A stretch of DNA of 34,910 nucleotides, taken from assembly GCA_036725605.1 (NCBI GenBank), contig DAIMDW010000043.1:1-34910 (forward strand), given 5' to 3'. Source of the stretch: CALBTQ01 sp036725605 (lineage in GTDB: Bacteria > Lernaellota > Lernaellaia > Lernaellales > Lernaellaceae). Position numbers and translations under genes: made by a program. Every line of letters starts with the position of its first letter. The first letter of the stretch is position 1. Positions 15,697 to 23,721 of this stretch are shown here, one piece after another. Below the pieces are notes generated by a model. The model did no database searches. It was not told the origin of the DNA and saw only the letters and a list, made by a program, of their open reading frames with translations.

Positions 15697-16527
15697 CTCA
15701 TCAATCATTGATTCGATTTCTTCCGCAATCTTCATCAATGGACTTTCTGGAGGAAAGACTTTAATGCCATCCAATTTGTAGGCCGATGTATTTGTCGAGT
15801 TGTAAACTCTCGGAAGGATTTTTAATAAATAAGGATATTGGGGTTTGTTGTGTTGAAAAGCATGATAAAAATTATATGAAACGAAATCCGCTAACTGGAC
15901 GCCATTTGATAATTCGCTTCGTACGAAAAGAGGCATTTCGATAAGATGATCGAGCTTTAATCCTGATGATGCTTGGGTTTTCAATAAAAATGCGTGTTTT
16001 TCGGCCAGGCTTCGATTTACCTGAACGCTGATATCATCTCTGATGAAAATAACCTTATGGCGATCATGGCATTCTCGAATATAGTTTTCCACCCGTTCAA
16101 TCAACAATTCCCATGCCTTACGGTGCAATTTATCAGCGGTAAAATGGGGTAACAGTTTCTGTTTGTCGATAATCACTGCAAAAATTGCCATTTTCGCAAG
16201 ATCGATTTGTTCGTAACAAAGGTTTACTAGACCGGTTAGGTCTTCGTCGGATAATTCATTTAGAAAGGGACGACTTTTTCTCGATTTGGGGATTCGAATC
16301 CAGGAAGATTTTAATTCGCAATCAGTAATATTAAATAGAAGACCTTTGGTTTGGGCTAGTTTCTGTTTTAACCATTCTTTTCGTCGATCGATGGCGCCGG
16401 AAAATTTGGGCCATTTATGATCTAAAACACAAATTGCGGAAAGTACAAAAATCGATGATTTTTCTTTTTCATTTGCACTCTGTTTGCAATCCAGGTTGCC
16501 CGATTCATCGACATAACAAAGATACAC
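15685..16527 (-). CDS. DUF3800 domain protein (RNase H-like fold)
   Basis: The 280-residue protein begins with YVDESG (residues 5-10) and has QLADFVSYNFY near 211-221. Both are hallmarks of DUF3800, a family predicted to have an RNase H-like fold. Candidate metal ligands are D7, E71 (CELK), D164/D165 (FIRDD) and D214. DUF3800 proteins are frequent on mobile elements and near defence loci; their activity is not established to my knowledge. GTG start at 16527 with GGGGGAG four bases upstream. The gene is strikingly AT-rich compared with the flanking ~65 percent-type coding DNA, uses AT-ending codons, and lies beside two tRNA genes. All of this supports recent horizontal gain. No integrase is present. 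Confidence 0.9.
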   Translation of the reverse strand: MYLCYVDESGNLDCKQSANEKEKSSIFVLSAICVLDHKWPKFSGAIDRRKEWLKQKLAQTKGLLFNITDCELKSSWIRIPKSRKSRPFLNELSDEDLTGLVNLCYEQIDLAKMAIFAVIIDKQKLLPHFTADKLHRKAWELLIERVENYIRECHDRHKVIFIRDDISVQVNRSLAEKHAFLLKTQASSGLKLDHLIEMPLFVRSELSNGVQLADFVSYNFYHAFQHNKPQYPYLLKILPRVYNSTNTSAYKLDGIKVFPPESPLMKIAEEIESMIDEISF

Positions 16528-16841
16528 AAAACTCCCCCATGTTTTTAGACATTATAAAAATCACTCTACATTTAACAATTATTAGTGAAAAAGAAAAGAA
16601 TAATATATTTACTTATCCCGAAGTTTTTAATCCGGTTGTGAACTGTCCTTTTTTTTATTTAAATCCCGCTTCCCGGGCCTGGGCATAAGAAGCGGGGATC
16701 GATTTCGCGTCAGTAGACGATGATATCCTGCAGCCAGAAGGCTTCGCTGACAGCCGAATTACCATCCTGTAAACACAAAACCGCTTTTGGGACTATTCAA
16801 GATTGCTCGATATGGGAGGATAACTATTTTTAACGAAAACA
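16528..16841. other. AT-rich intergenic stretch beside tRNA genes
   Basis: This 314-bp gap holds the promoter side of the DUF3800 gene (16528-16660, very AT-rich), an imperfect inverted repeat ATCCCGCTTC...GAAGCGGGGAT (16663-16699) without a U-tail on either strand, and a possible gene-end remnant on the - strand (16710-16796). I see no att-like direct repeat of the tRNA 3-prime ends. Confidence 0.5.
16710..16796 (-). pseudogene. Possible 3-prime remnant of a secreted-protein gene
   Basis: Reading the - strand from a stop at 16796 to a TGA at 16710-16712 gives a short peptide ending SEAFWLQDIIVY. This looks like the last strand of a concanavalin/carbohydrate-binding-type domain (compare GSGYFDDFRAYHP inside the 32332 lipoprotein). 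There is no start codon or signal region. It could be the tail of a gene lost when the AT-rich DNA entered, or chance. Confidence 0.3.
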
Positions 16842-16913
<72 letters not shown>

Positions 16914-16922
16914 AACAAAAAA

Positions 16923-16994
16923 AGCGGGAAACGGGATTTGAACCCGCGACCCCCGCCTTGGCAAGGCGGTGCTCTACCACTGAGCTATTCCCGC
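16923..16994 (-). tRNA. trnG: tRNA-Gly (anticodon GCC)
   Basis: Reverse-strand cloverleaf of 72 nt: acceptor GCGGGAA/TTCCCGC with discriminator T, D-arm GCTC-AGTGGTA-GAGC, anticodon arm CCGCC-TTGCCAA-GGCGG (GCC), and T-arm GCGGG-TTCAAAT-CCCGT with one G-T pair. CCA is not encoded. First gene of a two-tRNA unit. Confidence 0.96.
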
Positions 16995-17170
16995 ATTTCG
17001 TCCGCAAATTGTCAAACAGGGAGCAGAAATATCAGGTAATCCGGCCTAAATGTCAAGTGGTTTTTTTCTCGATGAAAAAGAAGTGGTTTCCGGCGCTTCG
17101 GCGCTTGTCAGCGGCCGATCTTCTGCTTTAATGAGGGGCGTAACCGTCAGAAAATGCAAGGAGCCGCGCG

Positions 17171-18904
17171 ATGATCGAACTGACTTTCCGCAACGGTGTG
17201 CCGATGTTCACCCTGGAACATTTCGAAACCGATTTTGCCGACCGCCATCTGGTGCACGGCGTGATCGCCAAATGGGCCAAGGAGCGCGCCGATCATCCGG
17301 CGTTGATCTTCCCCGAAACGGGCAAACAGTACACGTACAAGGAGTTCGATCAACAAACCACGGCCATCGCGCTCAAGCTGCTGGACATGGGATTGCGCAA
17401 GGGCGATTTCTTCGCGACCAGCCTGCCGTATCTCGCCGAGCACATTTTCCTGGAATACGCCTGCTTCAAGATCGGCGTGATCCACGCCCCGCTGGATTTG
17501 CGCCTCAAGGGGCCGGAGGTCGTGCGCTCGCTGGATCTGATCAAGGCCAAGGCCTTCGCTTTCCTGGGCAAGACGGCCGTGGCGGACTTTGCGCCGTTGG
17601 GCCGGGCGGTGATGGACAATTGCGGCTACGTCGAGCATTTCGTGCAATTCACCACGCCGGAAGAGACGATCGACGGCGCGGTGTCGGTCTACGACATCGG
17701 CGCGGACGCGATGCGGCTGGCCAAAGAGGCGCTGGCCGATCCACAGAATCCGCTGCTCAAGCGGTTCCTGGCCGCGACGGCGGCGGTGAACGAAAACGAC
17801 GGCTGCCAGGTGATCTACACGACCGGCTCGACCGGTCTGCCCAAACCGGCGCTGTTGTCGCACCGCAATATCCAAAGCCAGTGCATGTGCCTGGGCGGCG
17901 CCTTCGACATCGGAGCCGACTCGCGCATGCTGGTCAACCTGCCCCCCTCGCACGTGGGCGGCCAGGCCGAACAGTTGATGACCCCGCTGTTTCGCGGCGG
18001 CACGGCCGTCGTGCTGCATATTTTCAATCCGGAAAAGACGCTCGAGGTCATCCAGAACGTCAAGGTCGACAGCTTCGGCCAGATTCCGGCCCTGTTCGCG
18101 ATGGAGTGGCGGCTGCCGAACTACGCGTCTTTCGACTTGTCGTCGCTCAAATTCGCGCTCTACGGCGGTCAGCAGGTGACCCGCCAGTTCCTCGAACAGC
18201 TTTCGCAGATGGCCCCCAAGTTCGGCACCGGCCTGGGCCTGACCGAAACGGGCGGCTTCGTCACCTACACGCCGCTGGACGGCACGGTCGAGGATATCCT
18301 CGCGGGCGTCGGCTACGACATGCCGGTCACGCCGATGACCATCCGCCGCCCGATGCGCCCCGACGGCACGGCGGGCGCGGAACTGCCCGACGGCGAACCG
18401 GGGGAAATCTGCTTCGCGGGTCCGCAAATTTTCATCGCCTACGTCAACAACGAGGAAGCCTACCGGGCGACAGTGTCCACCGACGGCGTCTGCTACACCG
18501 GCGACCTGGGCTACAAGGACGAAACAGGGCTGCATTTCTCGGGCCGCAGCAAACTGGTGATCAAGCCCAAGGGATACCAGGTGCACCCGGCGCAGATCGA
18601 GGAGCACTTCGCCGCGTTGACCGAGAAGGTCGCCGCCTGCGCCGCGGTGGGCGCGCAACACGACGTGTTCACCGAAGGCGTGATCCTGTTCGTCGAGCAA
18701 AAACCCGGCGCGAACCTGACCGTCGCCGACCTGGAGGAACACGCGAAGGGCATCGCCGCCTACATGCGCCCGGCGCACTACGTGATCCTCAACCCGGGCG
18801 AATTCCCCCTCAACCGCGTGGCCAAAACCGACTACGTGCTGCTCAAGAAGCAGGCCAAGGACGAGGTCGACAAGCTGCGCAAAGAAGGCGGCTGGGACCA
18901 GTAA
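17171..18904 (+). CDS. AMP-binding acyl-CoA synthetase (fatty-acid CoA ligase-like)
   Basis: The 577-residue protein has the full ANL-superfamily motif set. The phosphate loop is IYTTGSTGLPK (215-225). GLTETGG is at 356-362, TGDLGY at 443-448, and the hinge segment is GRSKLVIKPKGYQVHP (458-473). The catalytic lysine is K552 in NRVAKTDY. It should activate a carboxylic acid with ATP and load it on CoA; the pattern fits a medium- or long-chain or related acid, but substrate cannot be read from the sequence. The loop has S220 where T is more usual, a tolerated variant. ATG at 17171 follows AAGGAG. It stands alone on the strand, with a terminator-like hairpin downstream. Cytoplasmic. Confidence 0.93.
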   Translation: MIELTFRNGVPMFTLEHFETDFADRHLVHGVIAKWAKERADHPALIFPETGKQYTYKEFDQQTTAIALKLLDMGLRKGDFFATSLPYLAEHIFLEYACFKIGVIHAPLDLRLKGPEVVRSLDLIKAKAFAFLGKTAVADFAPLGRAVMDNCGYVEHFVQFTTPEETIDGAVSVYDIGADAMRLAKEALADPQNPLLKRFLAATAAVNENDGCQVIYTTGSTGLPKPALLSHRNIQSQCMCLGGAFDIGADSRMLVNLPPSHVGGQAEQLMTPLFRGGTAVVLHIFNPEKTLEVIQNVKVDSFGQIPALFAMEWRLPNYASFDLSSLKFALYGGQQVTRQFLEQLSQMAPKFGTGLGLTETGGFVTYTPLDGTVEDILAGVGYDMPVTPMTIRRPMRPDGTAGAELPDGEPGEICFAGPQIFIAYVNNEEAYRATVSTDGVCYTGDLGYKDETGLHFSGRSKLVIKPKGYQVHPAQIEEHFAALTEKVAACAAVGAQHDVFTEGVILFVEQKPGANLTVADLEEHAKGIAAYMRPAHYVILNPGEFPLNRVAKTDYVLLKKQAKDEVDKLRKEGGWDQ

Positions 18905-18967
18905 CCAGGAATAACCAGGAATAATTCCTGGACCTGACATTATCATCATTGTGCGTTGCCTCGGCCG

Positions 18968-18996
18968 GCGCGGTAGGACCGCGCGTGGGGGCTTTT
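18968..18996 (+). terminator. Probable terminator after the acyl-CoA synthetase
   Basis: GCGCGGT (18968-18974) pairs with ACCGCGC (18978-18984) across an AGG loop, and GTGGGGGCTTTTC follows. The T run is short and displaced, so efficiency is uncertain. The 18915-18931 palindrome just after the stop codon may contribute. Confidence 0.5.
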
Positions 18997-19004
18997 CTGT
19001 GTGC

Positions 19005-19031
19005 CACACTTTTGGCGAAGCCAAAGGTGTG
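19005..19031. repeat. Palindromic hairpin unit
   Basis: CACACTTTTGGC pairs with GCCAAAGGTGTG (one G-T pair) around a GAA loop. It has no T tail. It sits between other repeat families, so it is more likely a dispersed palindrome than a terminator. Confidence 0.55.
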
Positions 19032-19043
19032 CTGTCTTAATAT

Positions 19044-19111
19044 TGTCATTCCGATTTCGTACATGAAACAAAGGGATCTCTCCACTCCGCTTCGCTTCGG
19101 TCGAGATGACA
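19044..19111. repeat. Dispersed repeat with TGTCAT/ATGACA ends
   Basis: The 68-bp unit begins TGTCATTCC, includes AAAGGGATCTCTCC and a CTCCGCTTCGCTTCGGTCG palindromic core, and ends GAGATGACA. I recall this type of sequence as a common intergenic repeat in diverse environmental bacteria. One copy here. Confidence 0.6.
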
Positions 19112-19120
19112 GACTTTTCC

Positions 19121-19170
19121 TCATGCCCGTGCAGGCGGGCATCCGGAACCGGTCGATATCCTTCCCAACC
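19121..19170. repeat. Dispersed palindromic repeat, second copy
   Basis: TCATGCCCGTGCAGGCGGGC then ATCCGGAACCGGTCGATATC and CTTCCCAACC. It aligns with 10637-10716 once that copy's ~30-base interruption is removed. Confidence 0.75.
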
Positions 19171-19295
19171 ATTTTCCACCAGTCGGCAACCCGCCCTCCT
19201 TGACATGAAAATAATTTCTATGGTTGCATAGGATTGTGCGATTGGAATTGCGCGGCCGCCTTAACGGCGTCAGCATTCCATCCAGGGAGGCACAA

Positions 19296-20252
19296 ATGAA
19301 GGCTACATGGATGATCCTACCGCTTGTGCTGATCGGCTTCCTATCATTGATTCTCCTTTCCTCCTGCACGTGCGACGACGATGATGACAACGACAACGAT
19401 GATGTCGCCGATGACGATACGCCCGATGACGACGATTCCACCGACGACGACAACGACACGAACGACGACGATACGATCGACGATGACGACACCCTCGACG
19501 ATGACGACGACACCTATGTCGATCTGACGAGCGGTCCGGTGGATTGCAACGAATTGCCGTCGGTAAACTGGCCGCCAATGGACGATCCCGGCCTGCCGAC
19601 CTGCGAACCCTACGTTGAGGGCGAACGCATCTTCCAGCTCAACAACTTCGCCGACCACGGTTTTTCGGGAGTCGCCTGGAGACAGTACGATTTATTTGAC
19701 AACCTGCCGGCGACCTGCACCGTTTCGCTTTTCGACAAACTCATGACGGTCGATTGCCCCGACAATTTGTTTTGGGGCCAATGGCTGGATCCGACCGGCA
19801 ACTTTGCCGTCACGTCGGGACAGACCGTTCAGGTTGCCGCCTACCGCGACGAAAACGACGACTGGTGCGGCAATATCTGGCTGATAATGTACGACAATGC
19901 CGATAAGATTGTTTTTTTCGAATCGAACTATGAAAGAATGCCCGTTCAGCAAGCCGGTCCGGTTACGCTCGACATCGAGGGAGGCAGCGTCTGTCAATAC
20001 GATCCGGCGACGGCGCCTCCGGACGTCTCCACCTTCTATACGTGGACCTCGACGTTCAATACGGGCCTGGTCGGCGCCTTCGACGATTTTTGTTTCGTCA
20101 TCGCGGGTGCGCCGGAAAAATTTTCGTCGACGGACGGCCGGTACGAAGTCTCGTTGATCAACGCCGTGCGCGGTCGAGTCGAGCACGAGGAAGATCTGGA
20201 GTGCCTGCCCAGAATGGTCGAACTGCAGATCGCGTTCACCGGGCAGGAATAA
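19296..20252 (+). CDS. Lipoprotein with Asp/Thr stalk, unknown head
   Basis: The 318-residue product has a signal peptide with lipobox LSS-C24 and another Cys at 26. An Asp/Thr/Asn stalk (~27-75) and a ~240-residue head follow. The head has several cysteines (VDCNELPS, PTCEPY, ATCTV, TVDCPDN, WCGNIW, VCQYD), which may pair as disulphides after export; the DsbA-like protein encoded at 9761 could serve such substrates. The fold looks mostly beta. Family not recognised. ATG at 19296 is chosen over an upstream in-frame codon because AGGGAGG (19284-19290) precedes it and the signal peptide starts there. It converges on the gene ending at 20280 with a 27-bp gap. Confidence 0.85.
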   Translation: MKATWMILPLVLIGFLSLILLSSCTCDDDDDNDNDDVADDDTPDDDDSTDDDNDTNDDDTIDDDDTLDDDDDTYVDLTSGPVDCNELPSVNWPPMDDPGLPTCEPYVEGERIFQLNNFADHGFSGVAWRQYDLFDNLPATCTVSLFDKLMTVDCPDNLFWGQWLDPTGNFAVTSGQTVQVAAYRDENDDWCGNIWLIMYDNADKIVFFESNYERMPVQQAGPVTLDIEGGSVCQYDPATAPPDVSTFYTWTSTFNTGLVGAFDDFCFVIAGAPEKFSSTDGRYEVSLINAVRGRVEHEEDLECLPRMVELQIAFTGQE

Positions 20253-20279
20253 TACCCGCTATCGGGAATTGCGTTATCC

Positions 20280-22472
20280 TCACTCCGTCTGCGGCGGCTC
20301 CGTGGCGGGCTCGCAGTACTTCCTCATGAGCTTCCAATAGCGAAGATAGCTTGGCGGCTCATAGTCGATCAGCGGATAAACGACCTTCATCAACTCGAGC
20401 GAAACTATTTCATACGCCCGCTCCGACAGGTAAAGCGGATCGAGAAACGGCTCGTCGTATTCGCGCACGGCCTCGCGCAGGTCGACGAAGCGCACGCCCT
20501 TGGCCTGCGCGACCTCGCGCATCAGCCCGGCGTGGAAGGGATCGAAAAACTCGCCGTACAGCGTGGGATAGGGCGCGAAGATCATCTCGATGCCGTGCTC
20601 GCGGCCCAGGTCGACAAACTGCTCGAGCACCTGGCGGTCGGTCGGCTCGATCGTGTTTTGCGGCTGCCGGGCCACCGTCGTTTCGACCATCGCCCGCACG
20701 TAGTTATCCGCCTCGATGTCCATCTGCCGCCGCCAGCGCCAACGGGCCAGCGCGCTGACGTGCAGCAGCGCGGGCAGCCAGCGCGGTCCGTCAATCGCAT
20801 GGTCCAGCAATTCCTTGTCCAGCGGCTGCGTGGGCAGCGCCTTGAGCCTGGGGTACATCAGCCGCGCGAGCGCGCCGCGTTGTTCGTTGCGGCCGATAAA
20901 CAAAACGACATATTCGGGCTTCTCAAATTGCGGAAGCAAAACTTCCTGAAAAAACACCAACGCCTGATAGCTGTTGACGTAACTGCGCGCAAAGGAATCG
21001 AATTGGTCTTCCAGTTTGACATAATGGCCGACCAAGGCGGCCGGCCAACCATAAATCCGTAATCCTCGATTCATCCCGTCGAGATTCGTATCGTGTTGCA
21101 ATTGCCAGATGATCTCGTCGCCGTGATAGACAAATCGCTCGGATTGCAGGGGCCGACGGTAGAACCTGTCATGGACGCCCACCGCCAGCAGGTATTCCGC
21201 GGCCGCCAAAATCAGCACCAGGCTCAGCAGCGGCCGTAGCACGTAGCCACCCCGCATCACCCCGTGCGTCATCAGGATGCCGCAGAAGGTCATCAGGCAA
21301 AGCACCCAACTGAGAATCTCCCAGGCGTCGTCTTTCAGCACAATGTAAAACAGGTGAAATAGGATCGCCCACCCCAGACAAGCCATGGCGATCAACGGAC
21401 GCAACCGGGTGACGAGCGTCAAAACGACCGCCACGACGGCCGCGCCGAAAAACCAAACGTGGTCGAACCGAAAACGGGAATCCTGGTTGAGGGATATCAG
21501 ATAAAAGACGACCAGGCCGACAGCCACCAGCGCCGCGGCCGACAGCCAGTCGCGCCACGCAGGTTGGCGCGGCGAAAACACGTCCGGCTCGAACATCGAG
21601 GCGAACAGCGGCAGGCTCAGCGCGCGTGTGCCGATCACCGCGCCGACCAGCGCCAGCCACGGGATTTCGGCCAGCGGACGCGGGCTGTAAGCGTAGACGA
21701 TCAAGATCGACGCGTAGCCCAAGGCGATCCACACGCCCGGACGATCCAATCCGACTTCGATCCACACGCCCCGTTCCAGCAGGAACAAAAACAAGACGAT
21801 GAGCGAGGCGATGAAATACGCCGCGTACGGCCAATAGGACGCTTGCTGGCGCGTGGCGATGCGTCCGTCGCGCGTGGTGACGACCACCTCGTCGAGCCGC
21901 ACCGGCGCGTAGCCGACGAAAAACCGCACCGGTCCCGTCCGGTAGTCGGCCGGATGGCGACCGATCTCGCGCCCGTTGAGTTTGGCGATCACCTCGCCGC
22001 CGTCCTGCCGCAACGATACGGCGAAGGACAGGTAATCTTCCGCCGCGTCCTCCCAGCGCCACGCCGGCGCCATGCCCGGTGCGCGGTACCAGCCGATGCG
22101 CTTGTAGCCCAGGCTCGCGCTGTGGCCCAGGCCGAAGCAGACCGTCTCCTCCTCGCCCAGGCACGCGTACAGGATACTGTCGGGAATGGCGTAGGCCGAG
22201 AAGGTCAGCTCGAAAGTTTCGTCGGCCGGATCGGCATGCGATTCGTTGACGGTCACCTTGCTCTCGGCGTCGATCAGCGGCATCCACGAACCGCGCGGTT
22301 TTTCGCGCCGCCAGCTAGAAAAGTAATCCGGCTCTTCCGGATGCAGCGGCTCGATGGTCAGCGTGTCGCGGTCCGCGTCGGCGGTGCGGTTCATCGTGAC
22401 CATGAAGGCCATGATGCCCGCGCCGACCAGCGCCATGATCAACAGCACGGCCACGACCAGCGACCGGCCCAT
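20280..22472 (-). CDS. Polytopic membrane protein with degenerate SGNH-like C-terminal domain
   Basis: The 730-residue protein has an N-terminal membrane anchor (~5-27), a ~180-residue beta-rich extracytoplasmic region, about eight membrane segments (~210-440) and a soluble C-terminal domain (~450-730). The last part has SGNH-hydrolase-like landmarks: NLDGMNRGLR, YVVLFIGRNEQR where a GxND block would be, and FLDPLYLSERAYEIV where the catalytic DxxH block would be. The Gly-Asp-Ser block and the catalytic His are not visible, so it is probably not an active esterase of the usual type. Related architectures modify surface polysaccharides; this is inference. ATG at 22472 with GGGAG upstream. It is in the same direction as, and 110 bp from, the M23 peptidase. 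Confidence 0.8.
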   Translation of the reverse strand: MGRSLVVAVLLIMALVGAGIMAFMVTMNRTADADRDTLTIEPLHPEEPDYFSSWRREKPRGSWMPLIDAESKVTVNESHADPADETFELTFSAYAIPDSILYACLGEEETVCFGLGHSASLGYKRIGWYRAPGMAPAWRWEDAAEDYLSFAVSLRQDGGEVIAKLNGREIGRHPADYRTGPVRFFVGYAPVRLDEVVVTTRDGRIATRQQASYWPYAAYFIASLIVLFLFLLERGVWIEVGLDRPGVWIALGYASILIVYAYSPRPLAEIPWLALVGAVIGTRALSLPLFASMFEPDVFSPRQPAWRDWLSAAALVAVGLVVFYLISLNQDSRFRFDHVWFFGAAVVAVVLTLVTRLRPLIAMACLGWAILFHLFYIVLKDDAWEILSWVLCLMTFCGILMTHGVMRGGYVLRPLLSLVLILAAAEYLLAVGVHDRFYRRPLQSERFVYHGDEIIWQLQHDTNLDGMNRGLRIYGWPAALVGHYVKLEDQFDSFARSYVNSYQALVFFQEVLLPQFEKPEYVVLFIGRNEQRGALARLMYPRLKALPTQPLDKELLDHAIDGPRWLPALLHVSALARWRWRRQMDIEADNYVRAMVETTVARQPQNTIEPTDRQVLEQFVDLGREHGIEMIFAPYPTLYGEFFDPFHAGLMREVAQAKGVRFVDLREAVREYDEPFLDPLYLSERAYEIVSLELMKVVYPLIDYEPPSYLRYWKLMRKYCEPATEPPQTE

Positions 22473-22582
22473 CAGCGGCTCCCGCGATGCAGGGATGTCT
22501 CGCGAAGTTTCACGCGCACTCCGTAAGGATGAATGCGGGTATGGTACAGGATTTCGTTGCGGTTATCCAACGGACGGAATGC

Positions 22583-23491
22583 TCAGTTGCCGAAGTCGGG
22601 CGCGGGCTCCTGCGGCGGTTGCGGCGTGGGCACTTCGATCAGCGGCGGCGTGGGCGAAGCCGGCTCCGGCGTGGGCGCATCGGCCGGCGCGGTTGCGGGC
22701 GGCGGCGGTTCGTCGGTCGTCTCCTCGCTCGCGACGACCACCGGCGCGGCGGGCAGGTAGCGGCGCGGATCGACCGGCACGTCGTGCAGGCGCACTTCGT
22801 AATGCAGATGCGCCCCGGTGCTTTGGCCGGTGCTGCCCACGCGGGCCATCTGCTCGCCCTCGCGCACCGTCTGGCCTTCGAGCACCAGCGCGCGGCTCAG
22901 GTGACCGTAGTGCGTGGTCAGGCCGTGACCGTGGCGCAAAACGAGATACTGTCCGTAGATCGGCACTTCGCCGACGAACAACACGAAACCGTCGGCCGGC
23001 GCATAGACGGGCGTGCTGATCGGCGCGGCGATGTCGATGCCCGGATGAAACTCGCGGCGGCCGGTCAGCGCCTCGGGACGCGGGCCGAATTCGCTGGTCA
23101 CCCAACCGCGCACCGGCCACGCGGCGGGCAGCGCCAGCGTGTCGATGAAATCGGGCGCAAAAAAGCGATCGACCGGCGCCAGTTCGATCAACCGCTTATC
23201 GAGTTTCATCGGCAGATCGGCGTCGGCCAGATCGGCGTCCGCCCAGTCGATGCCGCTCTCCGGCGCGCGCGTTCCGCCGGATCCCTTGGCCAGCGCCGCG
23301 GTCATCTCGCGCAGCTCGCGCTTGTCGCCGAGGTAATCGACCAACACCCCGACGCCCAGCACGAGCAGTATAACCGCCGCGGCCAGCATACCGCCGAGCA
23401 TCCGGCCGGTCACGCGCACCTTTCGCGCCTTGCCCGATTCGGCGAGAATCAGTAGGGTGAAATTCGGCAGTTTGCGTCCCGGTCGCGCCAC
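22583..23491 (-). CDS. M23-family murein metallopeptidase (LytM-type)
   Basis: The 302-residue protein has one membrane anchor (~32-52), a short linker, an M23 peptidase domain (~125-245) and a Pro-rich, acidic tail. The zinc and catalytic residues are complete: H149 and D153 in EFHPGIDIAAP, H194 in THYGH, and H228/H230 in GAHLHYEV. It should cut peptide cross-links in peptidoglycan, or activate an amidase, at the outer face of the inner membrane. The N-terminal FTLLILAESGKARKVRV is typical of this anchored subfamily. GTG start at 23491 with GGGAG eight bases upstream. The ~50-residue tail (DEPPPPATAPADAP and beyond) is likely disordered and may span the wall or periplasm. Confidence 0.93.
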   Translation of the reverse strand: MARPGRKLPNFTLLILAESGKARKVRVTGRMLGGMLAAAVILLVLGVGVLVDYLGDKRELREMTAALAKGSGGTRAPESGIDWADADLADADLPMKLDKRLIELAPVDRFFAPDFIDTLALPAAWPVRGWVTSEFGPRPEALTGRREFHPGIDIAAPISTPVYAPADGFVLFVGEVPIYGQYLVLRHGHGLTTHYGHLSRALVLEGQTVREGEQMARVGSTGQSTGAHLHYEVRLHDVPVDPRRYLPAAPVVVASEETTDEPPPPATAPADAPTPEPASPTPPLIEVPTPQPPQEPAPDFGN

Positions 23492-23721
23492 GCATTATCT
23501 CCCGGAAAAACAATGGCGGTACCGTAGCCGAGCGCATCGCTCTTGGCAAGCGCCGCATCGGGGCAAGCGCTGGAGAAATAACGGAATAACCGATTTGCCG
23601 CCGCCGGGCGCAGCCCCTTGCCAGCTTGCACTTGGCGCGTTACAGTCGGTCCGCTTTCGATCATCGATATCCGGCAGGCGATATGCGGCCGGCGATTTTT
23701 TTGCGAAGGAGAAGACAAGCC

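Larger units (their letters stand above)
18905..19295. other. Intergenic cluster of palindromic repeats
   Basis: The 391-bp gap contains, in order: CCAGGAAT/ATTCCTGG palindrome (18915-18931), terminator-like hairpin (18968-18996), hairpin at 19005-19031, a repeat with TGTCAT/ATGACA ends (19044-19111), a dispersed GCCCG...GGCGGGC repeat (19121-19170), and then the presumed promoter of the lipoprotein gene at 19296. No reading frame here looks coding. Confidence 0.7.

Noticed and set aside
16663..16699. Terminator for the tRNA transcript
   Set aside because: The inverted repeat is imperfect and no U run follows on either strand.
17147..19024. Long minus-strand frame opposite the acyl-CoA synthetase
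   Set aside because: Antisense shadow. The + frame at 17171 has all ANL motifs.
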